From: Chloroflexota bacterium
GTDB lineage: Bacteria > Chloroflexota > Limnocylindria > Limnocylindrales > CSP1-4
NCBI GenBank assembly: GCA_025935655.1
Contig: JAICUV010000108.1
Coordinates: forward strand, 1 to 10,478
Length of the DNA stretch: 10,478 nucleotides
Reading direction: 5' to 3'
Shown in pieces: positions 1 through 7,300 of the stretch. The notes beneath the pieces are model-generated. The model was not told where the DNA came from and searched no databases. It saw nothing but the letters and a program-made list of their open reading frames with translations. Each line of letters starts with the position of its first letter. Position 1 is the first letter of the stretch. The translations under genes were made by a program, and so were the position numbers.

Positions 1-587
1 CCCAGACGCACGTCCCACGAGTACGGGCGGCGCGCGATCTCGCCCGGCCGCTCGACGCGCCAGGCGTCGTACAGCGACCGGATCTCGTCCCCGATCGCTG
101 GCGTCGGCGTCACGAGCTCCGTCGTGCCGGTGTCGGACGGCGGCGCGAGCACGCCGGTCCGCAGCCGGTCGACCGTCCACGTGGCCCACCTGGTCGCGGC
201 GCCGTAGCCGAAGCGTCCGTAGATCGGGTACTCGGACGCATAGAGCAGCCCCAGGACCTCGCCCCGCTCCACGAGCGCATCGTGCTCCGCCGCCGCGAGG
301 CGGGTCAGGATGCCCCGCCGCCGGTGCGTCGGCAGGACGACCACCCCGACGATCGAGGACGCCGGGAGCGTCTCGAGCCCGGGCACCGTCAGCTGTGTCG
401 GCCACGAGCGGAAGGCGCCGCACACGCGTCCCCGGTCCCACGCCGTCCACGATCGCTCGGGCGTCCAGACGTCGCGCGCCTGCGCGGCGACGGCGGCCGC
501 GTCGGGCCGGTCGAGGAACGCGATGCCCGTCATGTCGATGACGGCCTCGTACTCGTCCGGGGTCGCCGTCCGGATCTCGATGCTCAT
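1..587 (-). CDS. Eis-like GNAT N-acetyltransferase (5' part; C-terminus outside the window)
   Basis: The first 195 residues are visible and the frame stays open to the left edge. The acetyl-CoA motif of GNAT enzymes is clear at about residues 79-96: IVGVVVLPTHRRRGILTRL, with the RRRG pyrophosphate loop at 89-92. It is followed by LLYASEYPIYGRFGYGAAT (114-132), a signature of the Eis/Acetyltransf_9 group, where the tyrosine of the FGYG element (Y128) is the likely general acid. A second GNAT-like half begins near 150 and contains the ERPGEIARR segment. Eis proteins are about 400 residues with two GNAT-like domains and a sterol-carrier-like tail, so roughly half is missing here. They acetylate amines such as aminoglycosides or lysines; the substrate here is unknown. 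The start is ATG at 585-587. There is no Shine-Dalgarno, but TACTCT lies 7 bases upstream, which suggests a leaderless mRNA. The gene is divergent from the membrane protein at 753. Confidence 0.88.
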   Translation of the reverse strand, partial: MSIEIRTATPDEYEAVIDMTGIAFLDRPDAAAVAAQARDVWTPERSWTAWDRGRVCGAFRSWPTQLTVPGLETLPASSIVGVVVLPTHRRRGILTRLAAAEHDALVERGEVLGLLYASEYPIYGRFGYGAATRWATWTVDRLRTGVLAPPSDTGTTELVTPTPAIGDEIRSLYDAWRVERPGEIARRPYSWDVRL

Positions 588-594
588 GCGGCCG

Positions 595-600
595 AGAGTA
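595..600 (-). promoter_or_regulatory. Candidate -10 box for leaderless acetyltransferase mRNA
   Basis: On the minus strand TACTCT fits TAnnnT and ends 7 bases before the ATG at 587, so transcription would begin at or next to the start codon. No purine-rich ribosome site is present, and no good -35 box is seen. Confidence 0.35.
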
Positions 601-752
601 GCGCAGCGGTCGGTGGTGCGACATCCTCCGCCGACGCGCGGGACGGTCGTGCAGAAGACGTGTCCTGTTTGCGACGATGTGCGCAGGCGGGGCCGCGACG
701 AGCAGTGTTCGGGCGTCCCCTACACGCGCGGCACCCGCGGGAGGTTGAGGGA

Positions 753-1958
753 ATGGCACCTTCTGGCGGAGCGTCGCCGTGGGCGACGTCGGCGCGGTCG
801 TTGTACCTGGTCGCGATGGCCGTGTTCCTGGTCACGATCGCGATCGGCATCCTGAACGGGCTCGACGCCGTCGAGTTCGACCGCAACCAGCTGCTGACCC
901 ACGTCCACTCGGGCACGATCGGCTGGCTGACGCTCACGATCGTGGCGACGACGTTCCTCGCGTTCCGCGCGGCTGACGGCCGGCTGGCCGCGGCGCTCGC
1001 GATCTGCGTCCCCGTCTACGTCCTCGCGTTCTACACGGGCAACTACGTGTTCCGGGCGGCAAGCGGCACGCTGCTCCTCGTCGTCATCGTGTGGCTGCTC
1101 GCGTGGACCTGGCGGACGTACCTCGCCGGGGAGCGGACGCTGCCGCGGCTGGGCCTCGCGCTCGCGCTCACGACGTTCACCTACGGCGCGATCGTCGGCG
1201 TCCTGCTCCAGGTCGGGTTCGCGTCCGGGAACGCGATCGTGCCCGGGGACGGCATCGGCGCCCACGCGGGCGCGATGACGTTCGGCTACCTCGTGCTGGC
1301 GGGCATGGCCGCGGCCGAGTGGCGCGTGCTCGGGACCACCGGCATCCCCCGCGGCGGGATCGTCCAGATGGGCGCCCTGTTCGTCGGCGGGCTCATCCTG
1401 TCGATCGCGCTGCTCACCGGGGCGTCGCAGATCGGCGGCATGCTGTACCTCCTCGCCGAGCTCATCGCCGTCGTGCTGTTCATCGTGCGCATCGTGCCGC
1501 GCGCCCTGGGCAAGCTCGGCGCCACGAACGGCGACGGCCACCTCGCCCTGGCGAGCCTGTGGATCGTCGTCGCGCTGGCGCTGTTCATGTACCTCGTCGT
1601 CCAGTTCATCTCGCACCCCGACGATCCCAACGCGATCAACACGGGGATCCTCGTGGGCAGCGACCACTCCGTGTACATCGGCGTGATCACCAACACGATG
1701 TTCGCCCTGCTCGCCGCGGTGCTCGGCGTCCGGGCCGGCAGCCCGATCCTGCGCCAGGTCGTCCAGTGGGGCATGAACGCGGGGCTGCTCGTGTTCGTGC
1801 TCGGCCTCGTCACCGGCACCCAGGTCTTCAAGCAGATCGGCGCCCCCACGATGGGCGTGTGCCTGCTGCTCGGGCTCGCGCTGTACGGGGCGGGACTGCT
1901 TGCGACGCGCACGGACCCGGAGCCCGAGGCGCTCCGACCCGCGGCCGCCGCCGCCTGA
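753..1958 (+). CDS. 12-helix membrane protein, heme-copper oxidase subunit I-like, degenerate
   Basis: This is a 401-residue, strongly hydrophobic protein with about 12 predicted membrane helices (near 15-35, 51-72, 79-99, 104-121, 133-154, 168-190, 203-223, 228-248, 266-287, 305-325, 337-356, 364-385). The second helix of each four-helix third begins with a histidine: THVHSGTIGWL (H50/H52), GAHAGAMTFGY (H171) and SDHSVYIG (H305). A 12-helix protein of three four-helix arcs with histidines on helices 2, 6 and 10 is the plan of heme-copper oxidases and NO reductases. The double histidine of helix 7 (CuB site) and the second histidine of helix 10 are absent, so full oxidase activity is unlikely. 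Binding of one heme through helices 2 and 10 is possible. The ATG at 753 was chosen because GGGAGG at 739-744 lies 8 bases upstream and the hydrophobic region starts just after it. Upstream in-frame sequence is antisense to the acetyltransferase. The family call is by pattern only. Confidence 0.72.
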   Translation: MAPSGGASPWATSARSLYLVAMAVFLVTIAIGILNGLDAVEFDRNQLLTHVHSGTIGWLTLTIVATTFLAFRAADGRLAAALAICVPVYVLAFYTGNYVFRAASGTLLLVVIVWLLAWTWRTYLAGERTLPRLGLALALTTFTYGAIVGVLLQVGFASGNAIVPGDGIGAHAGAMTFGYLVLAGMAAAEWRVLGTTGIPRGGIVQMGALFVGGLILSIALLTGASQIGGMLYLLAELIAVVLFIVRIVPRALGKLGATNGDGHLALASLWIVVALALFMYLVVQFISHPDDPNAINTGILVGSDHSVYIGVITNTMFALLAAVLGVRAGSPILRQVVQWGMNAGLLVFVLGLVTGTQVFKQIGAPTMGVCLLLGLALYGAGLLATRTDPEPEALRPAAAAA

Positions 1959-1981
1959 ACGAAGGCCATCGGCCGGTCATC

Positions 1982-2003
1982 GGGCGACGGCGCGCCGTCG
2001 CCC
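1982..2003. terminator. 22-base perfect palindrome, possible terminator of the membrane protein gene
   Basis: The half GGGCGACGGCG is followed directly by its exact reverse complement. As RNA it gives a 9-base-pair stem with a GCGC loop, beginning 24 bases after the stop codon at 1958. The next bases are TCGTCC, so there is no T-run. It could be a T-poor terminator of a GC-rich genome, an mRNA-stabilising hairpin, or a protein-binding site. Confidence 0.4.
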
Positions 2004-2159
2004 TCGTCCGCGATCGCCTGCAGCACGAGCCGCCACCTTGCCGCGACGATCGCCCCGTGACGGGGACTGCCGTCGCCGGCGCGACGCATCCAGCACTGCG
2101 CCACCGGTCATCCCGCCGAGCGTGCACTGAGGCCACGCCGCGGTCCACGGTTCCGGGAG

Positions 2160-2165
2160 GATAAT
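2160..2165 (+). promoter_or_regulatory. Possible -10 box (GATAAT) for the DUF6325-SHOCT unit
   Basis: GATAAT matches five of six TATAAT positions and is a rare A/T-rich hexamer in this GC-rich stretch. No convincing -35 box lies 16-18 bases upstream. It would give a leader of about 110 bases before the ATG at 2280. GATACT at 2183-2188 is an alternative. Confidence 0.25.
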
Positions 2166-2279
2166 GGCTTGCAGGCACCGTGGATACTGGGTGAACCGCA
2201 CACTCCACGTGACCGTCAACCCCCAATGGGTATCCGCCCACGAAGGCCGCCATCGTCAGGCGGCGCCAGAGGACATGAC

Positions 2280-2714
2280 ATGGCTGTCGGACCGGTCGAG
2301 TACATCGTCATCGCCTTCCCGGGCAACCAGTTCAAGGGGGAGGTCGCGCCCGCCCTCCGCCAGCTCGTCGAAGAGGGGACCATCGACGTCATCGACCTCG
2401 CCTTCATCCACAAGGATGTCGCGGGCGACGTCACGATCATGGAGCTGGAGCAGGAAGACAGCGCGATCTTCGCGGCGTTCGAGTCGCTCGCCGCCAAGCG
2501 CGGTGGGCTGATCAGCGACGAGGACATGCTCACGATCGCCGCGGCGCTCGACCCCAACTCGTCCGCCGCGGTCATCGTCTGGGAGGACAGCTGGGCGGAG
2601 CGGTTCGTCGGCGCGGTGCGCCGCGCGGGCGGCGTCGTCGTGGACCTCCAGCGGGTCCCCGCGGACGCGGTCGAGGCAGCCATCGCGTTCCAGGCCAGCG
2701 CCACCCAGTCCTGA
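2280..2714 (+). CDS. DUF6325 family protein
   Basis: This is a soluble 144-residue protein of unknown function. It opens with MAVGPVEYIVIAFPGNQFKG, the characteristic start of DUF6325 proteins (GPVEY.vi.FPGN.F.G). It continues with a TIDVIDLAFIHKD strand region (34-46), an acidic segment at about 55-61, and VIVWEDSWAERFVGAVRRAGG (98-118), which matches the family's conserved W-E-x-x-W-A region and following GG. No signal peptide or membrane helix is present. The ATG at 2280 has AGAGGA (2268-2273) 6 bases upstream. The open frame continues 37 codons further up, but that part is arginine/proline-rich and precedes the conserved start. A SHOCT-domain gene follows after 28 bases, so the two are probably cotranscribed. 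Members are often found beside short SHOCT proteins in actinobacteria and Chloroflexota. No biochemical role is known to me. Confidence 0.85.
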   Translation: MAVGPVEYIVIAFPGNQFKGEVAPALRQLVEEGTIDVIDLAFIHKDVAGDVTIMELEQEDSAIFAAFESLAAKRGGLISDEDMLTIAAALDPNSSAAVIVWEDSWAERFVGAVRRAGGVVVDLQRVPADAVEAAIAFQASATQS

Positions 2715-2742
2715 ACCGGCAGCGAACGAAGGAGACAACGAG

Positions 2743-3045
2743 ATGATGCGACGTCGGGGCCCCGGCCTTGTCGGCACCATGGCACGCACGGCCGTGATCG
2801 CGGGAACCGCGACCGCCGTGAGCAACAAGGTGTCGATGAACCAGGCGCAGAAGTACCAGGCACAGCAGCAGGCCGCCCAGGCCGAGCAGGCGCAGAGCCA
2901 GGCCGAGATGGCCGCCGCCGCCCCGGCGCAGGCGCCGGCCGGCGACGACCTCATGACCCAGCTCACGAAGCTCGCGGACCTCAAGGCCGCCGGCATCCTG
3001 AGCGAGGAGGAGTTCACGGCGGCGAAGGCGAAGCTGCTCGCCTGA
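2743..3045 (+). CDS. Small SHOCT-domain protein
   Basis: This 100-residue protein has three parts. Residues 1-30 are basic, then Gly/Ala-rich and mildly hydrophobic (about 9-27), and could touch the membrane. Residues 33-58 are very rich in Gln and Ala with scattered Glu and Lys, probably helical or coiled coil. Residues 70-99 form a SHOCT (short C-terminal) domain: LMTQLTKLADLKAAGILSEE followed by EFTAAKAKLL, with the typical leucine-rich first helix, G-I-L-S/T-x-E-E-F turn and second helix. SHOCT domains are thought to mediate oligomerisation or tethering. The start is ATG 2743, with AAGGAGA (2729-2735) 7 bases upstream; the next codon is also ATG. It lies 28 bases after the DUF6325 gene and just before a strong terminator, so it ends that unit. 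A functional partnership with DUF6325 is inferred from position only. Confidence 0.85.
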   Translation: MMRRRGPGLVGTMARTAVIAGTATAVSNKVSMNQAQKYQAQQQAAQAEQAQSQAEMAAAAPAQAPAGDDLMTQLTKLADLKAAGILSEEEFTAAKAKLLA

Positions 3046-3062
3046 TCGCTCCCTGAATCGGG

Positions 3063-3090
3063 ACGGGGCGCCGCGAGGCGCCCCGTTCTT
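3063..3090 (+). terminator. Rho-independent-type terminator after the DUF6325-SHOCT unit
   Basis: ACGGGGCGCC (3063-3072) pairs perfectly with GGCGCCCCGT (3077-3086) around a GCGA loop of the GNRA type, followed by TCTT. The 10-base-pair stem starts 18 bases after the stop codon at 3045. Read from the minus strand it has no T-run, so it mainly serves the plus-strand unit. Confidence 0.75.
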
Positions 3091-3095
3091 CGTGT

Positions 3096-3115
3096 CCGGC
3101 GGGTGTCCCCGCCGG
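3096..3115 (-). terminator. Hairpin at the 3' end of the META lipoprotein gene
   Basis: CCGGCGGG (3096-3103) and CCCGCCGG (3108-3115) are perfect inverted copies around a 4-base loop. They lie two bases beyond the minus-strand stop codon (3118-3120). With the neighbouring 3063-3086 hairpin they separate two convergent genes. There is no T-run on the minus side, so termination efficiency is uncertain. Confidence 0.4.
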
Positions 3116-3117
3116 GG

Positions 3118-3612
3118 CTAGTTCCCCTTCAGGAACGCCAGGGTCGTCTTGCCCCCGGAGTCCCACAGCTGGAGCTTGCCGTTGTCGAGGATCGCGACCT
3201 TGTCCACGACGGCGAGCGCCGCGAGGTACGCGTTCTCGACCGTGGCCATGGGCTCGGCGCAGGCCATCTTCGTCGTCGCCGCCGGGCCCAGCGTGATGCT
3301 GTCGCCATCGATGGCGTACGAGGCCGTGAACGTGTTGCAGCCCGCGTAGCCGCTCATGACGCCGTCCTTGAACGCCGCGAGGGGCGTGACCGCCGCGGGA
3401 ACCGTGAACAGCGCGCCGTCCGGGCTCAGGTAGTCGGACAGCACCCAGCTCGTCCCGTCGAGGTTGATCGCGCCGGCGGAGGCCGCCGACGTCGGTGCGA
3501 CGCTGGGCGCCGGCGTGGCGCTCGGGCCGCAGGCGGCGGCGGCCAGCACGATCGCGGCCGCCGAGGCGAGCAGCGCGGCACGGCGGACGGCCCGCCGGGT
3601 GAGGGTGGTCAT
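3118..3612 (-). CDS. META-domain lipoprotein
   Basis: This 164-residue secreted protein starts with a twin-arginine-containing basic end (RRAVRR), then a hydrophobic stretch (12-27) ending in AAAAC, giving a lipoprotein cleavage site before C28. A Pro/Ala/Ser/Thr-rich linker (29-48) leads to a META domain (49-162). The domain opens with LDGTSWVLSDYL and has the family's GCNTF motif (91-95), an LGP..TTKMAC strand (108-118), a helix around ENAYLAAL (126-133) and a final LQLWDSGGKTTLAF strand pair. C92 and C118 are the conserved cysteines. META (HslJ-like) domains are small envelope beta-proteins, linked in some bacteria to heat or drug stress; no enzyme role is known. The ATG at 3612 has AGGAGAG (3619-3625 on the plus strand) 6 bases upstream, supporting it over the ATG 25 codons further up. 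It is divergent from the MarR-RND operon. Confidence 0.87.
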   Translation of the reverse strand: MTTLTRRAVRRAALLASAAAIVLAAAACGPSATPAPSVAPTSAASAGAINLDGTSWVLSDYLSPDGALFTVPAAVTPLAAFKDGVMSGYAGCNTFTASYAIDGDSITLGPAATTKMACAEPMATVENAYLAALAVVDKVAILDNGKLQLWDSGGKTTLAFLKGN

Positions 3613-3669
3613 CTGTGGCTCTCCTGCTGGATCGCGTCCACGGGTGACGCCCGGAAGCGACCCCCGCAG

Positions 3670-3675
3670 ATGGTA
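3670..3675 (-). promoter_or_regulatory. Candidate -10 box for the META lipoprotein gene
   Basis: TACCAT on the minus strand fits TAnnnT and would give a leader of about 50 bases containing the ribosome site. GGAACT (3694-3699) lies 18 bases upstream and resembles an ECF-sigma -35 element, but the rest of that consensus is not evident. Confidence 0.25.
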
Positions 3676-3723
3676 CTCCGGCGCCACGCCCCGAGTTCCA
3701 TCACCCCTTGGGCAATCCGTCGT

Positions 3724-4302
3724 ATGGTGTCGACCGAATGGTTCGGTGTCACCGAAGCATCAGCCGTCACCGAAGGATTGACCGCCATCAGCGAGTCCAC
3801 GCGAGCCACGACCATCGACGCCGTCATCGAGGGCTACGAGGCGCTCATGCAGCGGCTCACGGACAGCCACGCCCCGGAGTTCCTGGAGATCGACGTGACG
3901 ATGCCCCAGGCCAAGCTCCTCTACCTCCTCGGTGCCTCCGGCGAGCTCCACATGGCCGAGCTCGTGCAGCGCCTGGGCGTGTCCCTGTCGACGGTGAGCG
4001 GCCTCGTGGACCGGATCGTCGACCACGGCCTCGCCACCCGGCGCGAGGACCCGGCGGACCGCCGCCAGGTGCTCGTGGGCCTCACGCCCGCCGGCACGGC
4101 GCTCATCGACCGCTTCCGCGAGCTCAACGCGCGCCAGATGCGCGACCTGCTCGACGACCTCGACGACACGGAGCTCGACCACCTCCGCGCCGCCCTGACC
4201 GCGCTCACCCGTGCGGCCTCCCGCATGACCTCGTCCCAGGCCAGCCACCGGGGCGCCTCCGCGGCGTCCCTGCCCGCCGCCACGCGAAAGGATCCTGCAT
4301 GA
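3724..4302 (+). CDS. MarR-family transcriptional regulator
   Basis: This is a 192-residue winged helix-turn-helix regulator. Residues 58-73 form the first DNA-domain helix (VTMPQAKLLYLLG). The HTH follows (HMAELVQRLGVSLSTVSGLV, 76-95). The wing has the classic DPADRRQVLVGLTPAG pattern (109-124), then the long dimerisation helices (125-168) and a 20-residue disordered Ala/Ser tail. MarR proteins usually repress a neighbouring transporter operon and release DNA on binding a small ligand. The stop codon overlaps the permease start as ATGA, which implies translational coupling. The start is uncertain. ATG 3724 has no ribosome site and may be leaderless (weak GGCAAT at 3711-3716). TTG 3778 would leave the repeated ACCGAA stretch upstream as an untranslated operator, but its GAAGGA sits directly against the codon. 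The first 20 residues (VTEASAVTEGL) are not typical of the family. Confidence 0.9.
   Translation: MVSTEWFGVTEASAVTEGLTAISESTRATTIDAVIEGYEALMQRLTDSHAPEFLEIDVTMPQAKLLYLLGASGELHMAELVQRLGVSLSTVSGLVDRIVDHGLATRREDPADRRQVLVGLTPAGTALIDRFRELNARQMRDLLDDLDDTELDHLRAALTALTRAASRMTSSQASHRGASAASLPAATRKDPA
3733..3774. promoter_or_regulatory. Phased ACCGAA half-site array, probable MarR operator
   Basis: ACCGAA occurs at 3733-3738, inverted (TTCGGT) at 3742-3747, and direct again at 3751-3756 and 3769-3774. Start-to-start spacings are 9, 9 and 18 bases. The first three form two overlapping perfect palindromes with 3-base spacers: ACCGAATGGTTCGGT and TTCGGTGTCACCGAA. The last two lie within a repeated GTCACCGAAG. 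MarR dimers bind palindromes of about this size near their own promoters. The array lies over the first codons from ATG 3724, so it would act as a roadblock, or as a true upstream operator if translation starts at TTG 3778. Confidence 0.6.
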
Positions 4303-7300
4303 GTCGCCTGTCCCAGTTCGCCGTCTCGAAGCGGAGCGTGACGCTCCTGCTCGCCGGCGCCCTGTTCGTCGCCGGCCTGCTGGCCTGGGGCAACCTCAAG
4401 CAGGAGCTCCTGCCCGACATCGAGTTCCCGGTGATCACGGTCATCGCGCCGCTGCCGGGCGCGGGAGCCGCCGACGTGGCCGAGCAGGTCACCAAGCCGA
4501 TCGAGCAGGCGATCTCGGGCGTGCCCCGCCTCGAGTCGCTCCAGTCGACCTCGGCCAACTCCCTCGCGCTCGTCGTGGCCCAGTTCTCCTTCGGCTCCGA
4601 CGTGAAGGAGATCCGCGCGTCGATCGAGCAGAACCTGCAGACCGCCGGCCTGCCGTCCACGGTGACCCCGCAGGTCACGGCGCTCAACATCAACTCCTCG
4701 CCCGTGATCATCGCCTCGATCGCCGCCACGTCCCAGGACGGGCTGAGCGCCGCGGCCATGGTCGCGCAGGACGACATCAAGCCCGCCCTGCTGGCGATCG
4801 ACGGCGTGGGCAGCGTGGACATCACCGGCGGCGAGGAGCAGCGCGTCCTCGTCACGCTCGACCCGGACAAGCTCGCCGCGAACGGGATCTCGATCGGCCA
4901 GGTCACGGGCGTCCTCGCCGCGAACAACCTGACCTTCCCCTCGGGCGAGATCACGACCGACACGTCCAAGATCTCCGTGTCCACGATCGGGCGCATCGAG
5001 TCGGTGGACGCCGTCAAGGCGCTGGTCGTCGGCGTGAAGGTGCCGCAGGCCGGGCCGGTCGGCCCGACAGCCCCGACCGCGTCCGGCGCCCCGGCCGGTG
5101 CCACCGCGTCCGGTGCCCCGGGAGGTGCGACCGCGTCGGGCGCCCCCGACGCCTCGCCCGCGACGACGACCCCGGCGGCCCCGACGCCGGTGACGATCGG
5201 CGACCTCGGCACGGTCGAGGTCCAGGGCGTCGCGACGACCGGCTACGCGCGCACCAACGGCCAGCCGGCCCTGTCCGTCTCCGTCTCGAAGACCTCGGAC
5301 GCGAACACCGTGCAGGTCGCGGACGCCGTGACGGCCACCCTCAACGAGATCGCCGCCCAGCACACCGACACCGTGTCCGTGACCGTGGTCTCGGACCTCT
5401 CGAACTTCATCAAGGAGTCCCGCGACGGCCTCCTCCGCGAGGGCGGCCTCGGCGCGCTGTTCGCGGTCCTCACGATCTTCCTGTTCCTGTTCAGCATCCG
5501 CTCCACGATCGTCGCCGCCGTGAGCATCCCGCTCTCGATCCTGACGGCGCTCGTGATCATGCAGGCGACCGGCGTCACGCTGAACATCATGACCCTGGGC
5601 GGCCTCGCGGTCGCCGTGGGACGGGTGGTGGACGACGCGATCGTCGTGCTGGAGAACATCTACCGCCACCGGGCGCTGGGCGAGAGCCGGCGCGACGCCG
5701 CCATCAACGGCCCGAAGGAGGTCGCCGGCGCGATCACCGCGGCCACGATCACCACGGTCGGCGTGTTCCTCCCGCTCGGCTTCGTCGGCGGGCTCGTCTC
5801 GCAGTTCTTCCTGCCCTTCGCGCTCACGGTGACGTTCGCGCTGCTCGCCTCGCTCGTGTGCGCGCTGACCGTCGTCCCGGTGCTCGCCTACCTGCTCATC
5901 GACAAGGTCAAGCTCAACGTCGACGAGGACGGCGAGCCGCGCAACAGCCTCTGGATCCGCCTGTACACGCCCACGATCACGGGCGTGCTGCGCAGCCGCT
6001 GGACGCGGCTGGGCACCGTCGGCATCGCCCTGGTCCTGTTCATGATCACCGGCGCGCTCGCGCCGCTCCTGCCCACGGCGTTCATCAACGCGGGCTCGGA
6101 GAACATCGTCCAGGCCACGATCGCGCCGCCCGCGGGCGCGAGCACCGAGGCCGTCCTCGCGCACACGACGCAGGCGGAGGAGATCCTGAAGCAGGACCCG
6201 AACGTCGTGCTCGTCCAGACGTCCATCCCGGGCGAGGGCGAGGCCGGCTTCCAGACCATCACCGCGGCCATGAGCGGCCGGCCTGCCAACAGCGCCCGGA
6301 TGGCGATCCGGCTCTCCGACACGGTCGACCTGACCGAGTACACCAAGGTCCTGTCCGACGCCCTGGCGCCGGTGAAGACCGACGGCTTCGACGTCGCCAT
6401 CGCCCAGCTGGCCGGGTTCAGCTCCAACAACCTCAACGTCGTGGTCGCGGGCGACAACGCGACCGACGTGGCCACCGCGAACGACGCGGTGCTCGCCACG
6501 CTGTCCGACAACGCCGACCTGCTCAACCTCAAGTCCGACCTGTCGAAGGGCACGCCCGAGATCCAGGTCACGCCCGACCCCAACAAGTCGATCATGGTCG
6601 GCCTCACGGCCGCGCAGGTCGCCCAGGAGGTCCGGGCGGCGCTCGTCGGCTCCGTCGCGACGCGCGTCGTCATCGACGACGGCGGGACGACCGCGGACAT
6701 CTTCGTGGAGCTCGATCCGGCCGCCGTGGCCTCCGTGGACGACCTCCGGAAGCTGCCCGTCGGGGCCGTGACGAAGGTCCCGCTGGGGACGATCGCCAGC
6801 GTCGAGCAGGTCGATGCCCAAGGGTCGATCACCCGGATCGACCAGTCCCCGGCGGCATCGATCTCGGCCGAGATCGCGTCCGAGAACACCGGCAAGGTCA
6901 GCAAGGACGTGCAGGCGGAGATCGACGCGCTCGTGGCCGACGGCAAGATCCCGCAGGGCGTGGACGTCCGGCTGGCCGGCGTGACGGCGCAGATGGACGA
7001 GGCGTTCGGCGGGCTGTTCTTCTCGATGGGCGTCGCCGTCCTCATCGTCTACGTCGCGATGGTGCTGACGTTCAACTCGCTCATCACGCCGTTCATCATC
7101 CTGTTCAGCCTCCCGCTCGCGACGATCGGCGCCCTCCCGGCGCTGTTCCTCACGGGTCGGCCGCTGGGCGTCAGCGCCCTCATCGGGTTCCTGATGCTGA
7201 TCGGCATCGTCGTCACCAACGCGATCGTCCTCCTCGACCTCGTCGAGCGGTTGCGGGCGCAGGGGATGTCCACGCACGACGCGCTCATCGAGGGCGGCCG

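Larger units (their letters stand above)
1959..2279. other. 321-base gap: palindromes and leader of the DUF6325 unit
   Basis: I see no gene here. Frames that stay open are arginine/proline-rich and lack a start with a ribosome site. The left part holds a 22-base perfect palindrome (1982-2003) and a smaller one, CCCCGTGACGGGG (2053-2065). The only A/T-rich spots are GATAAT at 2160-2165 and GATACT at 2183-2188, either of which could be a -10 box for the downstream unit. GGATAC at 2182-2187 and GTATCC at 2230-2235 are inverted copies 42 bases apart. No riboswitch could be identified by eye. Confidence 0.5.

Noticed and set aside
282..752. N-terminal extension of the membrane protein's open frame by 157 codons
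   Set aside because: It is Arg/Pro-rich, runs antisense through the Eis-like acetyltransferase, and the hydrophobic protein begins at ATG 753 with a good ribosome site.
588..752. Regulatory RNA or strong promoter pair between the divergent acetyltransferase and membrane protein genes
   Set aside because: Apart from the TACTCT box and the GGGAGG ribosome site I found no conserved structure, clear -35/-10 pair or FNR-like palindrome.
2169..2279. Longer DUF6325 protein starting at ATG 2169
   Set aside because: The 37 extra residues are not family-like, and the ribosome site AGAGGA plus the conserved GPVEY start fit ATG 2280.
3921..7277. 1118-codon open frame on the minus strand opposite the RND permease
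   Set aside because: It is an Arg/Asp/Gly/His-rich shadow of a high-GC gene with no recognisable domain; the plus strand carries a clear RND permease.
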